DNA of 64,000 nt, from assembly GCA_029876055.1 (NCBI GenBank), contig CM056874.1, forward strand, positions 5,952,001 to 6,016,000, written 5' to 3'. Under the pieces are notes generated by a model. That model saw nothing but the letters and a program-made list of their open reading frames with translations. It ran no database searches and was not told where the DNA came from. Positions 54,492-64,000 of this stretch are shown piece after piece (position 1 is the first letter of the stretch; the number at the start of each line of letters is the position of its first letter). The translations under genes and the position numbers were made by a program. Origin of the DNA: Madurella fahalii (lineage: Eukaryota > Ascomycota > Sordariomycetes > Sordariales).

Positions 54492-55295
54492 GGCCGCGAG
54501 GGCGGATGGGTCCCGGCCAGCAATCCAGCCCATTTTTGGCCATGTCTCATAGGCTTTGGGGTGATGAGGTGCCGATAGAGACCGCCGGATGGGCGACTTT
54601 GGGAGAAGAGGTGACAGAGGGCGGGGAAAGATGGAAGAAGTGGGGGAAGAACGGAGGGGCGAACAGAGGGAAGAGCGGAGAGAGAAGTACGAAAGGGGCT
54701 GATGACGACAAGAATGACAATGGAAATAATCGACGGAAGAACGACGAGGAAAGTAAGGAGTGGAGTAACGGTGACACCGAATAATGAGGAAAAGGAGGAC
54801 TTAACCAGCACGGAAGGAGGTAATGGCACGGGAAGGCACTCGCCGAAACTATTTTTTGTACAATCAGCTAACCCTGGGTGTTTTGGCATCGGCAAGTACG
54901 GTGTTGGCCTGGTTGGGTTTGCCTCTCATAGGTTTGTAACCTTCGGTCGTACCTTTTTGTCAAGGACGGACGTTCATAGGTATTTCACCTGTACTTGTAT
55001 CTTCTTCCATCAGGGATCAGGACGGAACAGGGTGGGCGATCATCACTGCTATTGTCTTAGAGCTTCTCTGCCATCACAGGCAAGAAAGCAATGGACTCCA
55101 CTTAATGAGAGCAGTTTGCTTGGAGATCAGTCATATGCCGCATATCGTGTGTGAATTTTGAACTTCTTCAGTGTTTGAAGTGGGTATTGTATCCCGATCG
55201 CAGGCGAGTAAAGTGAAATGTTTCCCCCCCCAGTCCCTGCTATTTACCCAACCCCGTAGTAAATAGCCTCTCAACCACCATCGCTCACCTCACCT
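54492..55295. other. Convergent intergenic region with purine-rich tract
   Basis: About 800 bp. From about 54596 to 54800 the plus strand is strongly GA-rich. Frames here encode only low-complexity Lys/Asn/Gly/Glu peptides, so no gene is called. Confidence 0.5.
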
Positions 55296-57189
55296 TCAAC
55301 CCCCAGAACCTCCAACACCAAGCAAACCCCTCACTTCCTCCCCAGACCCCTCCCTCAACCTCTTCACCTCCCCTGCAGCCAGCACCCCCGGAAACCCCCA
55401 TCTCCCAGCAGCATCACCAAACCCCGTCATCCCCCCATCCAAAACCCGCACTTCCACGCTCCTCTTCTCCTCGTCAAACACCACCGCCACCCTAACTCTC
55501 CCACCCACCGGCCTCTTAAAACACTTCTCCCCCGTAACTTTCCTCCCTCCAATATGCACCGCCGACGTGGCCCTCTCCTCCCCGGGCGTCAGCACCTCAA
55601 ACACATCCAACTCGCCGCAGCCCGACGCCCAGCAGTTACACTTGTGGTACTGGGCCGTGTAGGGGATGCCGGCGTTGAGGAGCCAAATGGCGGGCATGTC
55701 GTAGGGCGGGGAGGGAGTTGTGGCCGTGGCCGTGGCCGTGTTCGTGTCGTGGGGCATGGAGAAGTCGAGGAGGAGTATCATCTTGGAAGGAGTCGGGAAG
55801 CCCTTGTATGCGACGGCGCCGGGCTGGACATAGCCGCAGGAAGAGTCGCACGGTTGGTTGGTGAGGATGACGGCTTCGTGGCCGGAGAGGAGGGTGGTGT
55901 CGTGGAGGATGGTAGGGGACGAGGCGCCGCCGGTGCCGTTGGCGTTGAGGTAGGAGAGGGTGTTGCCGAAGGTTCTTTTTTGTGTGTGTCAGGAAGGTAA
56001 TTTTTGGATGGGATGGTAAGAAGGGAGCTGGGGGGGGGGGGGGTGGGGGCGGAGGGCACTTACGGTGTCCATTTCCCTGAGCCTTGACCTCCGTAGTTGC
56101 CTAGGAACATTAACCCTTTGGCTTTTTGCTGCTCGGCGTTGTAGTATGCTATTCGGATGAAGCCCGTTGTCAGGTCATCCCCTGAACCGGGGCTGCTTGA
56201 CGAATAAGACGCAGAGTTTGAGCGCGTACTGCTTGACAAGCTTGGCGTGGCCATGACCCTGTTGATGGTTGATGCCGTGACTGATACTGTGCTGAAACTG
56301 GGAGTGTGTGTAGCCACCGACGAGTTCAAATGTTTAGGGTAACTGATGTACGCAGGCACTGCCGTGGTTGCGGGAAAGGCGGTGACGGTCACGGTCTTTG
56401 TGACAGTCTCTTGATCTGGTACTGACTGCATCGACGGGGTGTTAGTGGGATCAGCGGCCTGAGTTGATGTTACCCGCGCTTTGTTCAGTGTGCCACTGGC
56501 CTGACAATCGCTTGTAGGAACCGAGGGAGCAGGGGTTCCAAGAGATGTTACTGCCGCGCCCTCACCTCCGTAGTTGTTGGTCCGGGACTCCGCTTTGCCA
56601 TTGATAGTGGTCGTCAACCAGATCGTTGGATGGCCGCGTTTATCTTCTTCCTTGGGAACCTTCATCCCTCCCTTCCCTGGATTCTTTCTGTGCTGATATC
56701 CATGCCGCTTATCACTCCCCAACTCCAAGGAGTTACCGCCGACAGCTCCTTCAACTCGCTTTTGTGACTCGCTGGCAGTAGTACTTAGCATGTACACGGC
56801 TACCTGCTTCAGGTTGATGGGTCCACGGATGTGGAGGGATAGCTACGAACCTTGTCAGTACCTATTCGCAGATTCCACCCCGCCAGATCGCTTACCGGTT
56901 CGTTGAAGGGTGCCAGCGGACCTGAGAACTTTCTGGGAGAGAACTGGCACTCCCCAGTCTGTTGGTTCATACTAACGACCTCGTTGTACTGGCCTTCGAG
57001 ACCAACATTTTTGTACACGATCTGCGAAACCAGCCCGCAGTACAAGTTACCCTTCTCGCTGACCACGGTTCCGTTGCAGAACTGCTCACTCTCAAGCGCT
57101 GCCCTGATCATAGTAACAGCGCCATTTGCTATGCCGCCCGCGGCCAACAATGCCGCAAGGAAATTGGGTTTCATAGTGGCTGAGGCCAT
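55296..57189 (-). CDS. Tos1-like cell wall protein, putative glycosidase (DUF2403 + DUF2401)
   Basis: Three exons (57189-56896, 56842-56064, 55974-55296) encode 583 residues. A signal peptide (MKPNFLAALLAAGGIANG after a short start) is followed by DUF2403: FCNGTVV, VGLEGQYNEVV, SGPLAPFNEP joined by splicing to LSLHIRGPINLKQVAVY. A Ser/Thr-rich linker (about 120-300), likely O-glycosylated, leads to DUF2401: FIRIAYYNAEQQ, GLMFLGNYGGQGSGKWTP joined to TFGNTLSY, then CDSSCGYVQPG and WLLNAGIPYTAQY. The pattern CGELDVFEVL (E479, D481, E484) resembles the ExDxxE catalytic signature of GH16 glucanases. Yeast TOS1 is a wall protein of unclear activity. No GPI tail is visible. The second intron holds a poly-C run next to its donor. 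Confidence 0.88.
56031..56044 (+). repeat. Poly-G run within the second Tos1-like intron
   Basis: About fourteen G on the plus strand (C on the transcript) lie close to the intron donor at 56063. Likely length-variable. Confidence 0.8.
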
Positions 57190-57808
57190 TTTTCTGCCGG
57201 TTTATTTCTATACATCACCGTGTGGTTTCGAAGTCGGAATCTAGACGGGCATTTATGTTGCTGGCAAAACATGTGAGACTGCGAAAAGTGATATGAGGCC
57301 ACTTGACCTACAAAGAACGCACCGGGTATCAAGTGACCGCTCTCATTGAGCCACACTTCGTTCAGATGATGAAGACATGTACCACGTACTACATGGATGA
57401 CCTCTGTAAAGCATTAAGGGCCTCAGAAACGTGACCCTCATTGGGAGAGCTAGCAATTTCACAATAGTCTCAGATTAGGTCGATGTCGTTGATGTCAAAG
57501 AATGCTCGGACTAGCACGGTTCAAGAACCTCTATTAGTGTGAATTGAGCAATGCCAACCCTGCTGGTGGCCCAACCTCTCACGGAGCCCCTGGGGTGAAT
57601 TAACAAAGCCCAACCATCGAACGATAGCATCATATACACACCTCGCGGTGAAGTCATCTGATGTAATCCACCACTTCATGAGACAGATTGCTTAGGTATG
57701 ACTTTGTACTTGGGCAACAGGCTATCGGCAAAGATAGCTGGCCAACGAGATGGGGCCAACACAGGTAAGACAGGCACCGCACGTCTAATTATGTTTCCTA
57801 TACAGCTC
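57190..57808. other. Intergenic: Tos1-like promoter and RAD2 3' end
   Basis: About 620 bp. No gene or clear element is seen. Confidence 0.5.
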
Positions 57809-60800
57809 CTACGCCTTCGACTTCCTGCCGCCGTTCCTCCTCCTCTTACCTTTATCCCTCGCATCTACAACCTCATCCTCATCTTCATCCTCGTCCCCCT
57901 CAGTTCCTTCTTCCTCCCCCTCTCTATCATCACTCACAGCCACCCCTTTCGCCTTCCGCTTCCTTCCTCCTTTCTTCGGCCCTTCTGGTGCCACAACAGG
58001 CGCACCTCCCAAACCCCCACCCGCCTTCGCCTTCAACCTGCTGACCGCATCCGCCATCCTCTTACTCCCTTTGTCACCCCTCTGCCTCGGCGCAAACGCC
58101 TCCTTCACGCCCGTCCCTACACTCCCCGTAAAATACCTTGTAATATTACTCTGCGTGCCCTCCATATCCCGACGGTTCATATCCCGTATGACCGGCACCA
58201 GCACCTCATCCGTGCGTTCCTGTCCCCAGCCGATCGTCGTCATCAGGAACTGGCGCAGCCCCTCCAGATCTGGGACGCCCCACTGGAACGGCTCGGGGTT
58301 GCTATCGACCTCGGGCTGGAGGTAGGCATCAAACACAGCCGGACTGGGGAACCCGACCGGCAGGAACAGCTTGGTGGCGTGAGCCTTGCGGAATTTCCTG
58401 CGAAAAGGCGACGCTGCGTCGGCTTCCTTAGGCCGGCCGCGGTTCTGCACGTCTTGCCACCATTCTTTAAAGTCGTTGAGACCGTCCCTGCCGGGGAATT
58501 CGGACAGGATTTCCAGCGCTGTAACGGGCCCCACGCCAGCGAGGCCCTCTGTATAATCTGAGCCGAGCAGCTGCGCGATGGCGATGAGCTGCTCGCGGGA
58601 GAGGGAGAGTTCGCTTTCGAGGTCGTCGGCGAGGTAGCATTCAACAAACTTGTTGCTGTTGAACATGTTCTTGTAAACGCGGGTACCGCCAAAGAGGAAA
58701 ATATCCGAGTCGTCCGTGACGATGCCGTCGACAAGGTTGAGGCGCACCAATTCGGCGCACTGCGCCTCCGCTTCCATAGGCGCTGTCATATACGGGATCC
58801 CGAAGAGGCGCAGGAGAGCCTGGCACTCGGTCACCATAATCTGTGTGACCTCGTCTGCGTCGCGGCGATCTTTCTTTTGCTGGTTGCGAAGGGCTCGTAA
58901 TTCTCGTTCATAGGCCTCCTGATTCTCAAGCTGGGACTTGTTGTTGAGCTGGCTGGCGAAGCGTGCGTGTTCTTCAGCTTCCTCGGCCATCTGTGCGAGG
59001 AGTTCGTCTTCTTCCGGGTCGCTGAAGTCGTCAAACTCCTCTGGGCCGGGAGCGTCTGGATCAACAGCCGAGTCCCCGTGTGGTAGGGCTAAGCCTTCGG
59101 TTCTTATTTGCTGCGCTGGGGGAGGTGTGCTGTCGCCGAAAAGCTCTGCTTCGATTCGAGCAGGTTCAGATATCTCAGTATCGTCCGCGTGTTCTTCGGC
59201 GGGTTGTGCTGGTTGGACGGGCAAAATCACGTCCTCAAACTCCGCTTCCTCCTCCTCGATGTCTTCTGGAGACGAGCCCATCGTCACTGATTCGGGCCGG
59301 AGCGCTTTGTCTGCCTCCATATCTACAGATAACTGAATAGCTGGGCGGGCCTCAACTCCGGGGTCCAAGGAGGTGACGGGAGCCTCCGCCGCGGTATTCT
59401 GGAGGGGATGTGACGAACTCTCCTTTGCAGTGTCATCCTCCAGTGAGGGGAGGCTAGCTCCCGGCTCTTTTGTAAAAGATAGGTTGACGGTCGGCGGGAC
59501 ATCAAGGATCTCAATATCGCTGTCATCGCTGCTCGAAGACTGAATTTCGATAACATCATCATCCTCTCGCCGAACGAGCAGCAGATCTTCATCCATGGCC
59601 ATTTCCTCATCCTCTTGCTCCATCAGTCGGTTTAGCTCCTGCTGTTTCCTTATAGAATCTCGAATATCCGTATTGTCCGTTAGCCACGGCGGTAACGGGA
59701 GGGGTGCGCCGTCTTTGCTCTTCGGCAGAAGATCAGCCTCGGATGGCTCTCTTTCAAACCCTCCAGCTTCATCGTCGGATACAGCCTCCAAGTCACCGTT
59801 CTCAGCTTCCAGGGGCTTCTCTTGCTTCTCTGCTGCTGAGGACGCCGCCTTTCCACCAAACGCGTTTTGCCAATCAAGCTTCTCAAATGGAAGTGGTCCG
59901 TCAAAGGGGCTCTTGACATTCGGTCTGACAGGTGCTGGTTTCGGCCCCGGTTGCTTCTTCCTAGCGGCCGCCAAAGCAGACTGGAAATCGACTTCGCTAT
60001 CGCTGCTCTCGCTGTCCCTGCGTCTGGGTACCGCAGCGCTGGCTCTGTTATTCACAATGTGTGCGACCATCTGGCCACTGGTGCTCGTGATGGGTTTTGG
60101 CGCCTCTACTGCTTTCTGGGTCCACTCGGGGGCCGCTACATCCTCGAGCTCTTCGTCGTCTTCCGCTCGTTCCCGCATTCCAACACCATGCTGGTTTTGT
60201 AATGACAACGCGATGGCACGGTTGAGGTCCTCATCTTCGTCGGCTTGAATGGCATCATCTCCCCGAAGCCCGGCATCGTTCTCATTTTCAATGAATAGAG
60301 GCTCGTCTGCATCATCTCTTTCCGCTTGGCGCGAGTCGTACAACTGCTGCCGAGTTGGACCTAGGTTCTGTGCTCGTTGATAGGCGGCATAATTTGTGTC
60401 TCTGGGCTTGGGTAGCCTGTTCAGGCCCTCAATCGGGACGTCCTCAAACTCTTCATCCTCCCACTCGTCCTCGTCGTCTTTTCCTTGGTATTGAAAATCA
60501 AGCGCGTCAACATCGATGGGCTTGTGGATCTGCCCTCTATCCTTCTCCTTGCTGACGACACCCAAAGCCCAGCCTCCCTCAGCACCTTCGTTCCTGACAA
60601 GGATATACTCGCGGTTCTTTTCGCCAGCAACGCGGTTGACGCCGATGGTCAAGTCGGTGCCAGCCATTCCCAACTCATACATCAGGCGTTGTGTGAGGTG
60701 ATTCCTCTCCTTGACTCTCTCGATCTGGAACCTCGAGAACGCCATGCGATCCGGAAACATGTCGTCCAGCTGGTCTTTGCTCAGACCCATCCTCAGTCGG

Positions 60801-61552
60801 CTCCGTATCCTGGCAGCATTCAAAATATTGTACCGGTCAGCAGGTGGCAGGCTCTTGAAGAACTCTCCGTCGAAATCGATCTTGCTGAAGTCGTAGAGAT
60901 TGATGTCCTCGCCGTTATTGAATTGCCTGGCATATTCTTCCAGCTCCTCGACGCTCATGATGCGTGGATCATTTGGCTTGCCCATGGCTTCGATGCCATT
61001 CTCTAACTCCGGCAGATGGTAGGCATCTTGTTTGCGAAAACGCCGGTTCTTTTGGCGCTCCTGTTTAGACATGCCGAGTTCGTCCGCATACACAATCTGG
61101 TCCATGCTGGGCAACTCTTCGTGCTCTTCTTCGACTTCTCTCGCAGCTGCGGTCGACGCGGCTTCTGCGCGCCTCCTGCGCTTTTCTTCCTCCTCCTCGG
61201 CAATGCGTTGCATTTGAACGGCAAGAAGCTTCCCGGCCGTGCGCGTGGCATCCTCTCGACGGCCCTCGCGCCTCCTTCGGCGGCCCTGGAGCGTGGCCCG
61301 CTTCAGGGCGGGAGCGCCGCCATCAAAGACAAAGACCGGTTTCACGCCGTACCATAGGAGCTTGCAAATACGGCGGAAGAAGCCGACGACATGGCTGTTG
61401 CGCAGGGCGTTGCCCTCCTTGTCGCGGACTGCCTTGAGAAACTGGTAAATCCAGATGGAGGCGTCGATGGCGAGGCGCTTGCGGTTGAGCGTCGAGAGGT
61501 TGGTGGGACGTGCGCAAGGATGCAGGACAGTCCACAAGCCTTGGACACCCAT
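57809..61552 (-). CDS. RAD2: RAD2/XPG nucleotide-excision-repair endonuclease
   Basis: Single-exon gene of 1247 residues, matching fungal Rad2/Rad13. The protein makes the 3' incision in nucleotide excision repair. The N-nuclease region starts at MGVQGLWTVLHPCARP, with catalytic acidic residues in LAIDASIW and VFVFDGGAPALKR. A long acidic spacer (about 100-900) follows, including the conserved QMQRIAEEE helix, DPRIMSVEELEEYA and a UIM-like DEDLNRAIALSLQNQ near 436-455. The I-nuclease region starts near residue 916: FGIPYMTAPMEAEAQCAEL, GIVTDDSDIFLFGG, then GSDYTEGLAGVGPVTALEIL. The C-terminus is Lys/Arg-rich (nuclear signal) with a PCNA-box-like QSNITRYF near 1150. All core active-site elements are present. 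Confidence 0.96.
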   Translation of the reverse strand: MGVQGLWTVLHPCARPTNLSTLNRKRLAIDASIWIYQFLKAVRDKEGNALRNSHVVGFFRRICKLLWYGVKPVFVFDGGAPALKRATLQGRRRRREGRREDATRTAGKLLAVQMQRIAEEEEEKRRRRAEAASTAAAREVEEEHEELPSMDQIVYADELGMSKQERQKNRRFRKQDAYHLPELENGIEAMGKPNDPRIMSVEELEEYARQFNNGEDINLYDFSKIDFDGEFFKSLPPADRYNILNAARIRSRLRMGLSKDQLDDMFPDRMAFSRFQIERVKERNHLTQRLMYELGMAGTDLTIGVNRVAGEKNREYILVRNEGAEGGWALGVVSKEKDRGQIHKPIDVDALDFQYQGKDDEDEWEDEEFEDVPIEGLNRLPKPRDTNYAAYQRAQNLGPTRQQLYDSRQAERDDADEPLFIENENDAGLRGDDAIQADEDEDLNRAIALSLQNQHGVGMRERAEDDEELEDVAAPEWTQKAVEAPKPITSTSGQMVAHIVNNRASAAVPRRRDSESSDSEVDFQSALAAARKKQPGPKPAPVRPNVKSPFDGPLPFEKLDWQNAFGGKAASSAAEKQEKPLEAENGDLEAVSDDEAGGFEREPSEADLLPKSKDGAPLPLPPWLTDNTDIRDSIRKQQELNRLMEQEDEEMAMDEDLLLVRREDDDVIEIQSSSSDDSDIEILDVPPTVNLSFTKEPGASLPSLEDDTAKESSSHPLQNTAAEAPVTSLDPGVEARPAIQLSVDMEADKALRPESVTMGSSPEDIEEEEAEFEDVILPVQPAQPAEEHADDTEISEPARIEAELFGDSTPPPAQQIRTEGLALPHGDSAVDPDAPGPEEFDDFSDPEEDELLAQMAEEAEEHARFASQLNNKSQLENQEAYERELRALRNQQKKDRRDADEVTQIMVTECQALLRLFGIPYMTAPMEAEAQCAELVRLNLVDGIVTDDSDIFLFGGTRVYKNMFNSNKFVECYLADDLESELSLSREQLIAIAQLLGSDYTEGLAGVGPVTALEILSEFPGRDGLNDFKEWWQDVQNRGRPKEADAASPFRRKFRKAHATKLFLPVGFPSPAVFDAYLQPEVDSNPEPFQWGVPDLEGLRQFLMTTIGWGQERTDEVLVPVIRDMNRRDMEGTQSNITRYFTGSVGTGVKEAFAPRQRGDKGSKRMADAVSRLKAKAGGGLGGAPVVAPEGPKKGGRKRKAKGVAVSDDREGEEEGTEGDEDEDEDEVVDARDKGKRRRNGGRKSKA

Positions 61553-62235
61553 GATAGCGGTCTAGGTGATGAGATGGCGCGACAAGGGACTCAAGGGACC
61601 CTGCTGCGAGCCGCCAAGTCCAGCAGAAGCGGTTTCATTGAAGAGGCTCGAGTCTAGCCGCTTGACTATCGAGAAACAAAACCGGAAGGTTCCTCAGGAA
61701 TCCCAGCTGCAGCCCTTTGATTTTGAGGGCGCCGTGGGCGGCGACTTGAGAGGATGAGGTTTGGGAAATCGGTTCACCTTCACCCGCTTTCACTTGATGA
61801 CTGCTCTTAATGTGACCCCTGCTCGGCTGCCTGCCGTTATCGTTATCTTTCTGCTTATCGATTGGCTATTTATCTCTGACGTCTGGGATCCTGTCTGTCA
61901 AATGCATAATTATCGAATATTGCATCGAGATTATGATTTCACTGAGAACAGCCATGAAACTGCAGATCGAGAGACGGCGGCTTTGAACGCAACCAACCGT
62001 CATAGGGTCACACAACGCCCCCGTTCGAAGTTCCAAATAACATTCCATAGACCTCGGCATCCTTTCTCGGCGACGGAAAGCTAGCCTCGATTGTAAACTT
62101 TACCTCACGGTCCCGCTCCCGCTTACCTAAGGCCACTCAGTTAACTTTGGCTCTCACACCAAGAGAGAGTGAGGGGACGACATCACCTAAACTAGAGAAT
62201 CCTTGACTGACAGAACCCCGAAATCGGAAGTAATC
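61553..62235. other. Divergent promoter region, RAD2 / NAA38
   Basis: About 680 bp between two starts. No specific element is recognised. Confidence 0.5.
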
Positions 62236-62752
62236 ATGAAGAACACCGACCTCGACCCCCCGTCATCCTCATCACCACCACCAACCCCGGAACAGCAACA
62301 ACAAAAACAAGCCGCGGCAGGCTTCCTCCGCTCCATCCTCAATAAGAACCTCCGTGTAACCACAACCGACTCACGCATGTTCTGGGGCACTTTCAAGTGT
62401 ACCGACTCAGTGAGTCCCTCCAACTCCTAAACTCCGTCTCATTCGTACCTCCTAAACCGAAGCCAAGGAAAGCAATCTCATCCTCCAACACACCTACGAA
62501 TACCGCCACCCAACTTCCCAGCAAATATCCGAAGCAGTAGCGGGTGGGGCAGACCCGAATAACACGGGCAAGGTCAAACTGGACATGACCTCACGGTATC
62601 TCGGGCTGGTGGTGGTGCCGGGCCGCTATGTCGCGCGGATTGAGTTAGAGGAGTTTGCGAGCCAGAGGCGAGGGCGAGCATTCAAAGTTCAGGGATTGCA
62701 AGGGCCCGGGAAACAGGGGATAGGAGCGGGGAAAGGAGTTGCGTCGGGGTAG
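62236..62752 (+). CDS. NAA38: NatC N-acetyltransferase auxiliary subunit, Lsm-domain protein (Naa38/Mak31-like)
   Basis: Exons 62236-62409 and 62468-62752 encode 152 residues; the intron is 58 nt. Naa38 (yeast Mak31) joins Naa30 and Naa35 in the NatC complex, which acetylates N-termini starting Met-hydrophobic. The Sm1 part is FLRSILNKNLRVTTTDSRMFWGTFKCTDS, continuing after the splice with ESNLILQHTYEYR. The Sm2 part is SRYLGLVVVPGRYVARIELEEF, which closely fits LSMD1/Naa38 rather than splicing Lsm proteins. The N-terminus has a Ser/Pro/Gln-rich extension of about 28 residues, and the C-terminus a Gly-rich tail. It is too small to be catalytic. Confidence 0.85.
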
Positions 62753-63326
62753 AGGTTGGTTGAGCGTGTTAATCTGGTAGGAGCTTAAATATTGATATCA
62801 CAATTGTAAGTGACATGCCACCGGTACCGCGTCACCGATAAACAGGGACAATGGCAAAAGAATCCGGCCGAAAACAGATAAATATATCATGTGCACAAGG
62901 GAGTCGACACCACGAGTAATTGCACGAAACGCGTGCAGTTGCGGCAACCCCCTCGCTCCCAAAGTCGCCGATTGCCATTCCCGACCCTTCCTTTCGCTCG
63001 CTCGCTCGCCCAAGAACCATCCATCAAACCAAATCCACCGTCCACCCGTATGTGCCGTTCAGTCATTACCAAATTACGCTGCAATCGGTGTTCGTGAGAG
63101 AGAGGGCTCGCCGTTTCTAGCAAAGTAGAGAAACCAGCCCACCCATCCCGCAAGAAAAGAGATCTTTGTGCGTGCGTGCGTGCGGAGTACGTGTGTATGT
63201 ATGTGTGTCCCGAAACTTCCAACTCGATCCCTTGTTACCCACTGTCGCTGTCGTCATCGTAACCATCGTCAAGAAACGTACGCAACGGATCGCCTGAAGC
63301 CTTTCCCCTCTCAAAAGGCCCCCATG
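62753..63326. other. Convergent intergenic region
   Basis: About 570 bp between the 3' ends of NAA38 and the eisosome gene. It contains GTGC and GTGT/GTAT repeats around 63166-63210. No gene is seen. Confidence 0.5.
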
Positions 63327-64000
63327 CTAAGCAACAATCGGATCCTGATTCCGTCCCCTACTGCCCTCCCCATTCAACGTCTCACTATCCACCACCGAAT
63401 GGCTCGGCGCATCCATCTCATCCTCCTCTTCCTCCTCCTCCCCCTCATCCCCATACCCCTCCTCCTTATGATGCGACCCCGCGGGGATCCACTGGTCCCG
63501 ATCGTTCAGCGGGGCGTCCTGCGCCGACAGGTCGTGGCCGAGGCCGCCCAGCTGCGCATGCTGGCCCTCGCTGCGCGCCCGGATGCCGTTCCGCCGGCGC
63601 TGCGACAGGGTGCGGGCGCGGGTCGAGAGCTTGGCCGACACGGCGGCGTTCTGCGTGACCCAGTTGGTCAGAGCGTCCTCACAGTCCTGGATGATGGCTT
63701 TGGAGGCCTCGTAGCCGTCGTAGGCGGCGCGCGTCTCGCCGGGCGTCACGGGCGTGTCGTCGATCAGCTCGAGCAGGTGCTTGCCGTAGCCGGCGATGAT
63801 GGCCACCTTTTCGCAGTGCTCGCGCAGCGCGTCGAACTGGTACGTGTAGGCGGCCTTGATCTTCTCGCGCGTGATGTTGGACAACTGGGCTTCAGCCACG
63901 AGGGACTCGGCTTCGGCGCGGACCAGTTCCTGCTCGAGCACGACGATGCGCGGCGAGTTGGGTTCCTTGTACTTTAGCTGGGCGATCTGGTCGGTGATTT
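63327..64000 (-). CDS. PIL1/LSP1: Eisosome core protein Pil1/Lsp1 (C-terminal part only)
   Basis: Minus-strand frame that begins beyond the window end, so the N-terminus and most of the BAR-like domain are missing. The visible 224 residues start ITDQIAQLKYKEP and continue with SPRIVVLEQELVRAEAESLVAEAQLSNITREK, then ALREHCEKVAIIAGYGKHLLELIDD, both characteristic of the long helices of the F-BAR-like eisosome proteins that shape membrane furrows. The tail is Ser/Glu-rich with an acidic EEEEEEDEMD run. Phosphorylation by Pkh-type kinases is known for the family. Pil1 and Lsp1 cannot be told apart from this part. Confidence 0.92.
   Translation of the reverse strand, partial: ITDQIAQLKYKEPNSPRIVVLEQELVRAEAESLVAEAQLSNITREKIKAAYTYQFDALREHCEKVAIIAGYGKHLLELIDDTPVTPGETRAAYDGYEASKAIIQDCEDALTNWVTQNAAVSAKLSTRARTLSQRRRNGIRARSEGQHAQLGGLGHDLSAQDAPLNDRDQWIPAGSHHKEEGYGDEGEEEEEEDEMDAPSHSVVDSETLNGEGSRGRNQDPIVA

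Overview
This is a gene-dense, GC-rich stretch of a filamentous ascomycete nuclear genome. Genes are split by short introns (mostly about 50-75 nt) with GT-AG ends and CTAAC/CTGAC-like branch sites, coding sequence is GC-rich at third positions, and the gene set (hybrid histidine kinase, eisosome Pil1/Lsp1, DUF7707-type GPI protein, Tos1-like wall protein, peptidase C15, MEP permease) is typical of Pezizomycotina. Protein similarity suggests a Sordariomycete, probably Sordariales, but I could not search databases. No bacterial operons, CRISPR arrays, rRNA, convincing tRNA genes or intact transposons are seen.

Layout, left to right. 0-7 kb: 3' end of a secreted aspartic protease, a DUF5519 (luciferase-domain) membrane protein, and a large multi-PAS hybrid histidine kinase on the minus strand. 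9-18.4 kb: an aldehyde dehydrogenase of the vanillin/salicylaldehyde type, a GT17 glycosyltransferase, riboflavin synthase, the MUS81 nuclease and phosphoacetylglucosamine mutase. 19.6-24.6 kb: the type I arginine methyltransferase PRMT1 with tiny exons, a MOB-family kinase activator, and a BRCT protein resembling the N-terminus of a family X DNA polymerase but without its catalytic part. 26-32 kb: a cysteine-rich GPI protein, an F-box-like protein and an RBR-type E3 ubiquitin ligase. 34-42 kb: a large coiled-coil protein and an ammonium permease preceded by GATA sites. 43-49 kb: a possible small GPI-tailed protein, a pyroglutamyl peptidase with a His/Asp-rich insert, an Old Yellow Enzyme and a Dal5-like MFS transporter. 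51-57 kb: a BTB protein, a broken amidoligase gene and a Tos1-like wall glycosidase. 57.8-64 kb: the RAD2/XPG nuclease, the NatC Lsm subunit, and the C-terminal part of a Pil1/Lsp1 eisosome protein running off the end.

Most genes are unrelated housekeeping or regulatory loci, as usual in fungi. Loose themes are genome maintenance (MUS81, RAD2, the BRCT protein), cell wall and surface (GPI protein, Tos1-like, AGM1 for UDP-GlcNAc supply, GT17) and nitrogen handling (MEP permease, Dal5-like transporter, peptidase C15). I see no obvious self-contained new system. The best leads are the amidoligase with two lesions, the catalytic-domain-less Pol X-like BRCT protein, in-frame competing splice sites in riboflavin synthase, the micro-exon/GC-AG structure of PRMT1, and recurrent telomere-like CCCTAACCC motifs in intergenic DNA. 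Exon borders were placed by eye from reading frame, splice consensus and family conservation.
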